Origin: Osmia lignaria lignaria
Taxonomy: Eukaryota; Arthropoda; Insecta; Hymenoptera; Megachilidae
Direction: 5' to 3'
Assembly: GCF_051020975.1 (NCBI RefSeq)
Contig: NW_027478161.1
Coordinates: 26,386,001 to 26,450,000, forward strand
DNA: 64,000 nt
Shown: piece after piece, positions 37,573-50,280 of the stretch
Layout of the letters: each line of letters starts with the position of its first letter
Position numbering within the stretch: the first letter of the stretch is position 1
The notes under the pieces: model-generated
Told to the model about the DNA's origin: nothing
Databases searched by the model: none
What the model saw: only the letters and a program-made list of their open reading frames with translations
Translations under genes and position numbers: made by a program

Positions 37573-40500
37573 TCAGATGCGTAGTTCTCGAGATATATCA
37601 AGATATTTAAAAGTTCCGAAGCCGCACCAACATAATAGAGATACAGAAACACCGTGGCCCCTTTCTTTGAGATAACTCTGCACTAGTGCGAGCCGCAGAT
37701 GCCACTTCCAGCTTAGCTGTGCAGAAGAAGAACAACAAGAAGAAGAAATATCTCGAAATATGTCCGTCAGGCCCCTTCCCTTGAGATAAATCTGCAAATA
37801 TCTCGGAAACGAAGCGAGCTATGGCAAAATGTTAAGAGACCGTTTTTGTAGAGAATTAAGTTTCCTACTTTTTATGTTCTATGATATTTTTTGATCAGAT
37901 GCGTAGTTCTCGAGATATATCAAGATATTTAAAAGTTCCGAAGCCGCACCAACATAATAGAGATACAGAAACACCGTGGCTCCTTTCTTTGAGATAAGTC
38001 TGCACTAGTGCGAGCCGCAAATGCCACTTCCAGCTTAGCTGTGCAGAAGAAGAACAACAAGAAGAAGAAATATCTCGAAACATGTCCGTCAGGCGCCTTC
38101 CCTTGAGATAAATCTGCAAATAACTCGGAAACGAAGCGAGCTATTGCAAAATGTTAAGAGACCTTTTTTGTAGAAAATTAGGTTTCCTACTTTTCATGTT
38201 CTATGATATTTTTTGATCAGATGCGTAGTTCTCGAGATATATCAAGATATTTAAAAGTTCCGAAGCTGCACCAACATAATAGAGATACAGAAACACCGTG
38301 ACCCCTTTCTTTGAGATAACTCTGCACTATTGCGAGCTGTAAATGCCACTTCCAGCTTAGCTGTGCAGAAGAAGAACAACAAGAAAAAGAAATATCTCGA
38401 AATATGTCCGTCAGGCCAGTTCCTTTGAGCTGAATCTGCAAATACCTCGGAAACGAAGCGAGCTATGGCAAAATGTTAAGAGACGTTTTTTGTAGAGAAT
38501 TATGTTTCCTACAATTTATGTTCTATGATATTTTTTGATCAGAAGCGTAGTTTTCGAGATATATCGAGATATTTAAAAGTTCCGAAGCCGCACCAACATA
38601 ATAGGGATACAGAAACACCGTGGCCCCTTTCTTTGAGATAACTCTGCACTAGTGCGAGCCGCAAATGCCACTTCCAGCTTAGCTGTGCAGAAGAAGAACA
38701 ACAAGAAGAAGAAATATCTCGAAATATGTCCGTCAGGCCCCTTCCCTTGAGATAAATCTGCAAATATCTCGGAAACGAAGAGAGCTATGGCAAAATGTTA
38801 AGAGACGTTTTTTGTAGAGAATTATGTTTCCTACAATTTATGTTCTATGATATTTTTTGAGCAGAAGCGTAGTTTTCGAGATATATCGAGATATTTAAAA
38901 GTTCCGAAGCCGCACCAACATAATAGGGATACAGAAACACCGTGGCCCCTTTCTTTGAGATAACTCTGCACTAGTGCGAGCCGCAAATGCCACTTCCAGC
39001 TTAGCTGTGCAGAAAAAGAACAACAAGAAGAAGAAATATCTCGAAATATGTCCGTCAGGCGCCTTCCCTTGAGATAAATCTGCAAATATCTCGGAAACGA
39101 AGCGAGCTATGGCAAAATGTTAAGAGACCTTTTTTGTAGAAAATTAGGTTTCCTACTTTTTATGTTCTATGATATTTTTTGATCAGATGCGTAGTTCTCG
39201 AGATATATCAAGATATTTAAAAGTTCCGAAGCCGCACCAACATAATAGAGATACAGAAACACCGTGGCCCCTTTCTTTGAGATAACTCTGCACTAGTGCG
39301 AGCCGCAAATGCCACTTCCAGCTTAGCTGTACAGAAGAAGAACAACAAGAAGAAGAAATATCTCGAAATATGTCCGTCAGGCCCCTTCCCTTGAGATAAA
39401 TATGCAAATATCTCGGAAACGAAGCGAGCTATGGCAAAATGTTAAGAGACCTTTTTTGTACAGAATTATGTTTCCTACTTTTTATGTTCTATGATATTTT
39501 TTGATCAGATGCGTAGTTCTCGAGATATATTAAGATATTTAAAAGTTCCGAAGCCGCACCAACATAATAGAGATACAGAAATACCGTGGCCCCTTTCTTT
39601 GAGATAACTCTGCACTATTGCGAGCTGTAAATGCCACCTCCAGCTTAGCTGTGCAGAAGAAGAACAACAAGAAGAAGAAATATCTCGAAATATGTCCGTC
39701 AGGCCAGTTCCTTTGAGCTGAATCTGCAAATATCTCGGAAACGAAGCGAGCTATGGCAAAATGTTAAGAGACGTTTTTTGTAGAGAATTATGTTTCCTAC
39801 AATTTATGTTCTATGATATTTTTTGATCAGAAGCGTAGTTTTCGAGATATATCGAGATATTTAAAAGTTCCGAAGCCGCACCAACATAATAGGGATACAG
39901 AAACACCGTGGCCCCTTTCTTTGAGATAACTCTGCACTAGTGCGAGCCGCAAATGCCACTTCCAGCTTAGCTGTGCAGAAGAAGAACAACAAGAAGAAGA
40001 AATATCTCGAAATATGTCCGTCAGGCCCCTTCCCTTGAGATATATCTGCAAATATCTCGGACACGAAGCGAGCTATGGCAAAATGTTAAGAGACCTTTAT
40101 TGTAGAGAATTATGTTTCCTACAATTTATGTTCTATGATATTTTTTGATCAGAAGCGTAGTTCTCGAGATATATCAAGATATTTAAAAGTTCCGAAGCCG
40201 CACCAACATAATAGAGATACAGAAACACCGTGGCCCCTTTCTTTGAGATAACTCTGCACTATTGCGAGCTGTAAATGCCACTTCCAGCTTAGCTGTGCAG
40301 AAGAAGAACAACAAGAAGAAGAAATATCTCGAAATATGTCCGTCAGGCCAGTTCCTTTGAGCTGAATCTGCAAATATCTCGGAAACGAAGCGAGCTATGG
40401 CAAAATGTTAAGAGACGTTTTTTGTAGAGAATTATGTTTCCTACAATTTATGTTCTATGATATTTTTTGATCAGAAGCGTAGTTTTCGAGATATATCGAG

Positions 40501-40814
40501 ATATTTAAAAGTTCCGAAGCCGCACCAACATAATAGGGATACAGAAACACCGTGGCCCCTTTCTTTGAGATAACTCTGCACTAGTGCGAGCCGCAAATGC
40601 CACTTCCAGCTTAGCTGTGCAGAAAAAGAACAACAAGAAGAAGAAATATCTCGAAATATGTCCGTCAGGCGCCTTCCCTTGAGATAAATCTGCAAATATC
40701 TCGGAAACGAAGCGAGCTATGGCAAAATGTTAAGAGACCTTTTTTGTAGAAAATTAGGTTTCCTACTTTTTATGTTCTATGATATTTTTTGATCAGATGC
40801 GTAGTTCTCGAGAT

Positions 40815-41880
40815 ATATTAAGATATTTAAAAGTTCCGAAGCCGCACCAACATAATAGAGATACAGAAACACCGTGGCCCCTTTCTTTGAGATAACTCTG
40901 CACTATTGCGAGCTGTAAATGCCACCTCCAGCTTAGCTGTGCAGAAGAAGAACAACAAGAAGAAGAAATATCTCTAAATATGTCCGTAAGGCCCCTTCCC
41001 TTGAGATAAATCTGCAAATATCTCGGAAACGAAGCGAGCTATGGCAAAATGTTGAGAGAGCTTTTTTGTAGAGAATTAAGTTTCCTACTTTTTATGTTCT
41101 ATGATATTTTTTGATCAGATGCGTAGTTCTCGAGATATATCAAGATATTTAAAAGTTCCGAAGCCGCACCAACATAATAGAGATACAGAAACACCGTGGC
41201 CCCTTTCTTTGAGATAACTCTGCACGATTGCGAGCTGGAAATGCCACTTCCAGTTTAGCTGTGCAGAAGAAGAACAACAAGAAGAAGAAATATCTCGAAA
41301 TATGTCCATCAGGACCCTTCCCTTGAGATAAATCTGCAAATATCTCGGAAACGAAGCGAGCTATGGCAACATGTTAAGAGACCTTTTTTGTAGAGAATTA
41401 TGTTTCCTACAATTTATGTTCTATGATATTTTTTGATCAGAAGCGTAGTTTTCGAGATATATCGAGATATTTAAAAGTTGCGAAGCCGCACCAACATAAT
41501 AGAGATACAGAAACACCGTGGCCCCTTTCTTTGGGATAACTCTGCACTATTGCGAGCTGGAAATGCCACTTCCAGTTTAGCTGTGCAGAAGAAGAACAAC
41601 AAGAAGAAGAAATATCTCCAAATATGTCCGTCAGGACCCTTCCCTTGAGATAAATCTGCAAATATCTCGGAAACGAAGAGAGCTATGGCAAAATGTTAAG
41701 AGACCTTTTTTGTAGAGAATTAAGTTTCCTACTTTTTATGTTCTATGATATTTTTTGATCAGATACGCAGTTCTCGAGATATATCAAGATATTTAAAAGT
41801 TCCGAAGCCGCACCAACATAATAGAGATACAGAAACACCGTGGCCCCTTTCTTTGAGATAACTCTGCACTATTGCGAGCT
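40815..41880 (+). repeat. Block copied at 42425-43490 (5-monomer offset)
   Basis: Both carry TATCTCTAAATATGTCCG with TAAGGC, TTGAGAGAGC, CCATCAGGACCC, AAAGTTGCG, TTTGGGATAAC, TCTCCAAATATG, CGAAGAGAGC and AGATACGCAG. The offset is 1610 bp. Small differences include GGCAACATG versus GGCAAAATG near 41367. Confidence 0.75.
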
Positions 41881-42080
41881 GCAAATGCCACTTCCAGCTT
41901 AGCTGTGCTGAAGAAGAACAACAAGAAGAAGAAATATCTCGAAATATCTCCGTCAGGCCCCTTCCCTTGAGATAAATCTGCAAATATCTCGGAAACGAAG
42001 CGAGCTATGGCAAAATGTTAAGAGAACTTTTTTATAGAGAATTAAGTTTCCTACTTTTTATGTTCTATAATATTTTTTGA

Positions 42081-42402
42081 TCAGATGCGTAGTTCTCGAG
42101 ATATATCAAGATATTTAAAAGTTCCGAAGCCGCACCATCATAATAGAGATACAGAAACACCGTGGCCCCTTTCTTTGAGATAACTCTGCACTATTGCGAG
42201 CTGCAAATGCCACTTCCAGTTTAGCTGTGCAGAAGAAGAGCAACAAGAAGAAGAAATATCTCGAAATATGTCCGTCAGGCCCCTTCCCTTGAGATAAATC
42301 TGCAAATATCTCGGAAACGAAGCGAGCTATGGCCACATGTTAAGAGACCTTTTTTGTAGAGAATTAAGTTTCCTACTTTTTATGTTCTATGATATTTTTT
42401 GA
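42081..42402 (+). repeat. Monomer matching 44657-44978 (8-monomer offset)
   Basis: Both share the rare TCTATAATATT lead-in, GAAGAGCAAC in the mirror repeat and GGCCACATG near the end. The 42081 copy has CACCATCATAAT and carries the hairpin T without the hairpin G, so it is one of only two monomers that break the stem linkage. Confidence 0.7.
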
Positions 42403-45300
42403 TCAGATGCGTAGTTCTCGAGATATATCAAGATATTTAAAAGTTCCGAAGCCGCACCAACATAATAGAGATACAGAAACACCGTGGCCCCTTTCTTTGA
42501 GATAACTCTGCACTATTGCGAGCTGTAAATGCCACCTCCAGCTTAGCTGTGCAGAAGAAGAACAACAAGAAGAAGAAATATCTCTAAATATGTCCGTAAG
42601 GCTCCTTCCCTTGAGATAAATCTGCAAATATCTCGGAAACGAAGCGAGCTATGGCAAAATGTTGAGAGAGCTTTTTTGTAGAGAATTAAGTTTCCTACTT
42701 TTTATGTTCTATGATATTTTTTGATCAGATGCGTAGTTCTCGAGATATATCAAGATATTTAAAAGTTCCGAAGCCGCACCAACATAATAGAGATACAGAA
42801 ACACCGTGGCCCCTTTCTTTGAGATAACTCTGCACGATTGCGAGCTGGAAATGCCACTTCCAGTTTAGCTGTGCAGAAGAAGAACAACAAGAAGAAGAAA
42901 TATCTCGAAATATGTCCATCAGGACCCTTCCCTTGAGATAAATCTGCAAATATCTCGGAAACGAAGCGAGCTATGGCAAAATGTTAAGAGACCTTTTTTG
43001 TAGAGAATTATGTTTCCTACAATTTATGTTCTATGATATTTTTTGATCAGAAGCGTAGTTTTCGAGATATATCGAGATATTTAAAAGTTGCGAAGCCGCA
43101 CCAACATAATAGAGATACAGAAACACCGTGGCCCCTTTCTTTGGGATAACTCTGCACTATTGCGAGCTGGAAATGCCACTTCCAGTTTAGCTGTGCAGAA
43201 GAAGAACAACAAGAAGAAGAAATATCTCCAAATATGTCCGTCAGGACCCTTCCCTTGAGATAAATCTGCAAATATCTCGGAAACGAAGAGAGCTATGGCA
43301 AAATGTTAAGAGACCTTTTTTGTAGAGAATTAAGTTTCCTACTTTTTATGTTCTATGATATTTTTTGATCAGATACGCAGTTCTCGAGATATATCAAGAT
43401 ATTTAAAAGTTCCGAAGCCGCACCAACATAATAGAGATACAGAAACACCGTGGCCCCTTTCTTTGAGATAACACTGCACTATTGCGAGCTGCAAATGCCA
43501 CTTCCAGCTTAGCTGTGCAGAAGAAGAACAACAAGAAGAAGAAATATCTCGAAATATGTCCGTTAGGCCCCTTCCCTTGAGATAAATCTGCAAATATCTC
43601 GGAAACCAAGCGAGCTATGGCAAAATGTTAAGAGACCTTTTTTGTAGAGAATTAAGTTTCCTACTTTTTATGTTCTATGATATTTTTTGATCAGATGCGC
43701 AGTTCTCGAGATATATCAAGATATTTAAAAGTTCCGAAGCCGCACCAACATAATAGAGATACAGAAACACCGTGGCCCCTTTTTTTCAGATAACTCTGCA
43801 CTATTGCGAGCTGCAAATGCCACTTCCAGCTTAGCTGTGCAGAAGAAGAACAACAAGAAGAAGAAATATCTCGAAATATGTCCGTCAGGCCCCTTCCCTT
43901 GAGATAAATCTGCAAATATCTCGGAAACGAAGCGAGCTATGGCAAAATGTTAAGAGACCTTTTTTGTAGAGAATTAAGTTTCCTACTTTTTATGTTCTAT
44001 GATATTTTTTGATCAGATGCGCAGTTCTCGAGATATATCAAGATATTTAAAAGTTCCGAAGCCGCACCAACATAATAGAGATACAGAAACACCGTGGCCC
44101 CTTTCTTTGAGATAACTCTGCACTATTGCGAGCTGTAAATGCCACTTCCAGCTTAGCTGTGCAGAAGAAGAACAACAAGAAGAAGAAATATCTCGAAATA
44201 TCTCCGTCAGGCCCCTTCCCTTGAGATAAATCTGCAAATATCTCGGAAACGAAGCGAGCTATGGCAAAATGTTAAGAGACCTTTTTTGTAGAGAATTAAG
44301 TTTCCTACTTTTTATGTTCTATGATATTTTTTGATCAGATGCGCAGTTCTCGAGATATATCAAGATATTTAAAAGTTCCGAAGCCGCACCAACATAATAG
44401 AGATACAGAAACACCGTGGCCCCTTTCTTTGAGATAACTCTGCACTATTGCGAGCTGTAAATGCCACTTCCAGCTTAGCTGTGCAGAAGAAGAACAACAA
44501 GAAGAAGAAATATCTCGAAATATCTCCGTCAGGCCCCTTCCCTTGAGATAAATCTGCAAATATCTCGGAAACGAAGCGAGCTATGGCAAAATGTTAAGAG
44601 ACCTTTTTTGTAGAGAATTAAGTTTCCTACTTTTTATGTTCTATAATATTTTTTGATCAGATGCGTAGTTCTCGAGATATATCAAGATATTTAAAAGTTC
44701 CGAAGCCGCACCAACATAATAGAGATACAGAAACACCGTGGCCCCTTTCTTTGAGATAACTCTGCACTATTGCGAGCTGCAAATGCCACTTCCAGCTTAG
44801 CTGTGCAGAAGAAGAGCAACAAGAAGAAGAAATATCTCGAAATATGTCCGTCAGGCCCCTTCCCTTGAGATAAATCTGCAAATATCTCGGAAACGAAGCG
44901 AGCTATGGCCACATGTTAAGAGACCTTTTTTGTAGAGAATTAAGTTTCCTACTTTTTATGTTCTATGATATTTTTTGATCAGATGCGTAGTTCTCGAGAT
45001 ATATCAAGATATTTAAAAGCTTCGAAGCTGCACCAACATAATAGAGATACAGAAACACCGTGGCCCCTTTCTTTGAGATAACTCTGCACGATTGCGAGCT
45101 GGAAATGCCACTTCCAGTTTAGCTGTGCAGAAGAAGAACAACAAGAAGAAGAAATATCTCGAAATATGTCCATCAGGACCCTTCCCTTGAGATAAATCTG
45201 CAAATATCTCGGAAACGAAGCGAGCTATGGCAAAATGTTAAGAGACCTTTTTTGTAGAGAATTATGTTTCCTACAATTTATGTTCTATGATATTTTTTGA

Positions 45301-48300
45301 TCAGAAGCGTAGTTTTCGAGATATATCGAGATATTTAAAAGTTGCGAAGCCGCACCAACATAATAGAGATACAGAAACACCGTGGCCCCTTTCTTTGGGA
45401 TAACTCTGCACTATTGCGAGCTGGGAATGCCACTTCCAGTTGAGCTGTGCAGAAGAAGAACAACAAGAAGAAGAAATATCTCGAAATATGTCCGTCAGGA
45501 CCCTTCCCTTGGGATAAATCTGCAAATATCTCGGAAACGAAGCGAGCTATGGCAAAACGTTTAGAGACCTTTTTTGTAGAGAATTATGTTTCCTACTTTT
45601 TATGTTCTATGATATTTTTTGATCAGATGCGTAGTTCTCGAGATATATCAAGATATTTAAAAGCTTCGAAGCTGCACCAACATAATAGAGGTACAGAAAC
45701 ACCGTGGCCCCTTTCTTTGAGATAACTCTGCACTATTGCGAGCTGCAAATGCCACTTCCAGCTTAGCTGTGCAGAAGAAGAACAACAAGAAGAAGAAAGA
45801 TTTCGAAATATGTCCGTCAGGCCCCTTCCCTTGAGATAAATCTGCAAATATCTCGGAAACGAAGCGAGCTATGGCAAAATGTTAAGAGACCTTATTTGTA
45901 GAGAATTAAGTTTCCTACTTTTTATGTTCTATGATATTTTTTGATCAGATGCGTAGTTCTCGAGATATATCAAGATATTTAAAAGCTTCGAAGCTGCACC
46001 AACATAATAGAGATACAGAAACACCGTGGCCCCTTTCTTTGAGATAACTCTGCACGATTGCGAGCTGGAAATGCCACTTCCAGTTTAGCTGTGCAGAAGA
46101 AGAACAACAAGAAGAAGAAATATCTCGAAATATGTCCATCAGGACCCTTCCCTTGAGATAAATCTGCAAATATCTCGGAAACGAAGCGAGCTATGGCAAA
46201 ATGTTAAGAGACCTTTTTTGTACAGAATTATGTTTCCTACAATTTATGTTCTATGATATTTTTTGATCAGAAGCGTAGTTTTCGAGATATATCGAGATAT
46301 TTAAAAGTTGCGAAGCCGCACCAACATAATAGAGATACAGAAACACCGTGGCCCCTTTCTTTGGGATAACTCTGCACTATTGCGAGCTGCAAATGCCACT
46401 TCCAGCTTAGCTGTGCAGAAGAAGAACAACAAGAAGAAGAAATATCTCGAAATCTGTCCGTCAGGCCCCTTCCCTTGAGATAAATCTGCAAATATCTCGG
46501 AAACGAAGAGAGCTATGGCAAAATGTTAACAGACCTTTTTTGTAGAGAATTAAGTTTCCTACTTTTTATGTTCTATGATATTTTTTGATCAGATGCGCAG
46601 TTCTCGAGATATATCAAGATATTTAAAAGTTCCGAAGCCGCACCAACATAATAGAGATACAGAAACACCGTGGCCCCTTTCTTTGAGATAACTCTGCACT
46701 ATTGCGAGCTGTAAATGCCACTTCCAGCTTAGCTGTGCAGAAGAAGAACAACAAGAAGAAGAAATATCTCGAAATATGTCCGTCAGGCCCCTTCATTTGA
46801 GATAAATCTGCAAATATCTCGGAAACGAAGCGAGCTATGGCAAAATGTTAAGAGACCTTTTTTGTAGAGAATTAAGTTTCCTACTTTCTATGTTCTATGA
46901 TATTTTTTGATCAGATGCGTAGTTCTCGAGATATATCAAGATATTTAAAAGTTCCGAAGCCGCACCAACATAATAGAGATACAGAAACACCGTGGCCCCT
47001 TTCTTTGAGATAACTCTGGCCTATTGCGAGCTGCAAATGCCACTTCTAGCTCAGCTGTGCAGAAGAAGAACAACAAGAAGAAGAAATATCTCGAAATATG
47101 TCCGTCAGGCCCCTTCCCTTGAGATAAATCTGCAAATATCTCGGAAACGAAGAGAGCTATGGCAAAATGTTGAGAGACCTTTTTTGTAGAGAATTAAGTT
47201 TCCTACTTATTATGTTCTATGATATTTTTTGATCAGATGCGTAGTTCTCGAGATATATCAAGATATTTAAAAGTTCCGAAGCCGCACCAACATAATAGAG
47301 ATAGAGAAACACCGTGGCCCCTTTCTTTGAGATAACTCTGCACTATTGCGAGCTGCAAATGCCATTTCCAGCTTAGCTGTGCAGAAGAAGAACAACAAGA
47401 AGAAGAAATATCTCGAAATATGTCCGTCAGGCCCCTTCCCTTGAGATAAATCTGCAAATATCTCGGAAACGAAGCGAGCTATGGCAAAATGTTAAGAGAC
47501 CTTTTTTGTAGAGAATTAAGTTTCCTACTTTTTATGTTCTATGATATTTTTTGATCAGATGCGTAGTTCTCGAGATATATCAAGATATTTAAAAGTTCCG
47601 AAGCCGCACCAACATAATAGAGATACAGAAACACCGTGGCCCCTTTCTTTGAGATAACTCTGCACTATTGCGAGCTGCAAATGCCACTTCCAGCTTAGCT
47701 GTGCAGAGGAAGAACAACAAGAAGAAGAAATATCTCGAAATATGTCCGTCAGGCCCCTTCCCTTGAGATAAATCTGCAAATATCTCGGAAACGAAGCGAG
47801 CTATGGCAAAATGTTAAGAGACCTTTTTTGTAGAGAATTAAGTTTCCTACTTTTTATGTTCTACGATATTTTTTGATCTGATGCGCAGTTCTCGAGATAT
47901 ATCAAGATATTTAAAAGTACCGAAGCCGCACCAACATAATAGAGATACAGAAACACCGTGGCCCCTTTCTTTGAGATAACTCTGCACTATTGCGAGCTGC
48001 AAATGCCACTTCCAGCTTAGCTGTGCAGAAGAAGAACAACAAGAAGAAGAAATATCTCGAAATATGTCCGTCAGGCCCCTTCCCTTGAGATAAATCTGCA
48101 AATATCTCGGAAACGAAGCGAGCTATGGCAAAATGTTAAGAGACCTTTTTTGTAGAGAATTATGTTTCCTACAATTTATGTTCTATGATATTTTTTGATC
48201 AGATGCGCAGTTCTCGAGATATATCAAGATATTTAAAAGTTCCGAAGCCGCACCAACATAATAGAGATACAGAAACACCGTGGCCCCTTTCTTTGAGATA

Positions 48301-48520
48301 ACTTTCCACTATTGCGAGCTGTAAATGCCACTTCCAGCTGAGCTGTGCAGAAGAAGAACAACAAGAAGAAGAAATATCTCGAAATATGTCCGTCAGGCCC
48401 CTTCCCTTGAGATATATCTGCAAATATCTCGGAAACGAAGCGAGCTATGGCAAAATGTTAAGAGACCTTTTTTGTAGAGAATTATGTTTCCTACAATTTA
48501 TGTTCTATGATATTTTTTGA
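45301..48520 (+). repeat. Higher-order unit A, 10 monomers
   Basis: The order of marker monomers is: a 45301 (TTTGGGATAAC with AAACGTTTAG), b 45623 (GAAAGATTTCG), c 45945 (CCATCAGGACCC), d 46267 (GAAATCTGTCC), e 46589 (CTTCATTTGAG), f 46911 (TCTGGCCTATTG), g 47233 (GATAGAGAAAC), h 47555 (CAGAGGAAG), i 47877 (GCGCAG start) and j 48199 (ACTTTCCACTATTG). The letters are mine. This is one of the least rearranged versions of the unit and serves as the reference order. Confidence 0.75.
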
Positions 48521-50143
48521 TCAGAAGCGTAGTTTTCGAGATATATCAAGATATTTAAAAGTTCCGAAGCCGCACCAACATAATAGAGATACAGAAACAC
48601 CGTGGCCCCTTTCTTTGGGATAACTCTGCACTATTGCGAGCTGGAAATGCCACTTCCAGTTTAGCTGTGCAGAACAAGAACAACAAGAAGAAGAAATATC
48701 TCGAAATATGTCCGTCAGGACCCTTCCCTTGGGATAAATCTGCAAATATCTCGGAAACGAAGCGAGCTATGGCAAAACGTTTAGAGACCTTTTTTGTAGA
48801 GAATTATGTTTCCTACTTTTTATGTTCTATGATATTTTTTGATCAGATGCGTAGTTCTCGAGATATATCAAGATATTTAAAAGCTTCGAAGCTGCACCAA
48901 CATAATAGAGGTACAGAAACACCGTGGCCCCTTTCTTTGAGATAACTCTGCACTATTGCGAGCTGCAAATGCCACTTCCAGCTTAGCTGTGCAGAAGAAG
49001 AACAACAAGAAGAAGAAAGATTTCGAAATATGTCCGTCAGGCCCCTTCCCTTGAGATAAATCTGCAAATATCTCGGAAACGAAGCGAGCTATGGCAAAAT
49101 GTTAAGAGACCTTATTTGTAGAGAATTAAGTTTCCTACTTTTTATGTTCTATGATATTTTTTGATCAGATGCGTAGTTCTCGAGATATATCAAGATATTT
49201 AAAAGCTTCGAAGCTGCACCAACATAATAGAGATACAGAAACACCGTGGCCCCTTTCTTTGAGATAACTCTGCACGATTGCGAGCTGGAAATGCCACTTC
49301 CAGTTTAGCTGTGCAGAAGAAGAACAACAAGAAGAAGAAATATCTCGAAATATGTCCATCAGGACCCTTCCCTTGAGATAAATCTGCAAATATCTCGGAA
49401 ACGAAGCGAGCTATGGCAAAATGTTAAGAGACCTTTTTTGTACAGAATTATGTTTCCTACAATTTATGTTCTATGATATTTTTTGATCAGAAGCGTAGTT
49501 TTCGAGATATATCGAGATATTTAAAAGTTGCGAAGCCGCACCAACATAATAGAGATACAGAAACACCGTGGCCCCTTTCTTTGGGATAACTCTGCACTAT
49601 TGCGAGCTGCAAATGCCACTTCCAGCTTAGCTGTGCAGAGGAAGAACAACAAGAAGAAGAAATATCTCGAAATATGTCCGTCAGGCCCCTTCCCTTGAGA
49701 TAAATCTGCAAATATCTCGGAAACGAAGCGAGCTATGGCAAAATGTTAAGAGACCTTTTTTGTAGAGAATTAAGTTTCCTACTTTTTATGTTCTACGATA
49801 TTTTTTGATCAGATGCGCAGTTCTCGAGATATATCAAGATATTTAAAAGTTCCGAAGCCGCACCAACATAATAGAGATACAGAAACACCGTGGCCCCTTT
49901 CTTTGAGATAACTCTGCACTATTGCGAGCTGCAAATGCCACTTCCAGCTTAGCTGTGCAGAAGAAGAACAACAAGAAGAAGAAATATCTCGAAATATGTC
50001 CGTCAGGCCCCTTCCCTTGAGATAAATCTGCAAATATCTCGGAAACGAAGCGAGCTATGGCAAAATGTTAAGAGACCTTTTTTGTAGAGAATTAAGTTTC
50101 CTACTTTTTATGTTCTATGATATTTTTTGATCAGATGCGTAGT

Positions 50144-50157
50144 TCTCGAGATATATC
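50144..50157 (+). repeat. Overlapping palindromes TCTCGAGA and GATATATC
   Basis: TCTCGAGA (50144-50151) and GATATATC (50150-50157) are perfect 8-bp palindromes overlapping by two bases. The first contains an XhoI site (CTCGAG) in type I monomers. Type II monomers read TTTCGAGATATATCGAGAT, which removes the XhoI site and creates two tandem copies of CGAGATAT. Another palindrome, TGATCA, lies 11 bases upstream at 50128-50133. Whether any protein binds here cannot be told from sequence. Confidence 0.75.
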
Positions 50158-50213
50158 AAGATATTTAAAAGTTCCGAAGCCGCACCAACATAATAGAGAT
50201 ACAGAAACACCGT

Positions 50214-50240
50214 GGCCCCTTTCTTTGAGATAACTCTGCA
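50214..50240 (+). repeat. Internal duplication, copy 1
   Basis: This 27-bp stretch begins GGCCCCTT and ends TCTGCA. It matches 50328-50354 at 24 of 27 positions; the three differences are at positions 9, 11 and 21 of the segment. Both copies are followed, at different distances, by GCGAGCT and then GCAAATG or GCAAAATG, so the relationship may extend further with a gap. The same arrangement recurs in every monomer, so the duplication predates array expansion. Confidence 0.85.
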
Positions 50241-50248
50241 CTATTGCG

Positions 50249-50271
50249 AGCTGCAAATGCCACTTCCAGCT
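50249..50271 (+). repeat. Imperfect hairpin AGCTG...CAGCT
   Basis: AGCTGCAA (50249-50256) can pair with TTCCAGCT (50264-50271) around a 7-base loop, ATGCCAC. There are seven Watson-Crick pairs and one C:C mismatch (50254 with 50266). In a recurring variant, seen for example at 14508-14530, the mismatched C becomes G and pairs, while the C equivalent to 50270 becomes T and forms a G-T wobble. The two changes almost always occur together. Confidence 0.65.
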
Positions 50272-50280
50272 TAGCTGTGC

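Larger units (their letters stand above)
23084..41114 (+). repeat. Zone 3 of the array
   Basis: Beta monomers return, mostly with a new base (GGCCAGTTCC instead of GGCCCGTTCC). Other private markers are GTGGCTCC with GATAAGTCTGC, GGCGCCTTCCC with AATAACTCGG, GCGACCTGC, AATAGGGATAC and GTAGAAAATTAGG. These recur in copied blocks at 6, 16, 17 and 18 monomer spacings. The only length change in the window lies here. Confidence 0.8.

Noticed and set aside
45447..45725. Plus-strand 92-codon frame
   Set aside because: It begins at GTG inside the purine tract and spans a monomer boundary. It is the same stop-loss effect as the 103-codon frames.
48634..48945. Plus-strand 103-codon frame (also at 52176 and 56040)
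   Set aside because: It begins at TTG and exists only because two chance changes (TTTGGGATAA and AAACGTTTAG) remove stops. The three copies are the same monomer pair in successive higher-order units.
50170..50182. RNA polymerase III B box (GTTCCGAAGCC resembles GGTTCGAANCC)
   Set aside because: An extra C disrupts the motif, and no convincing A box or tRNA-like fold lies upstream. The resemblance is probably chance.
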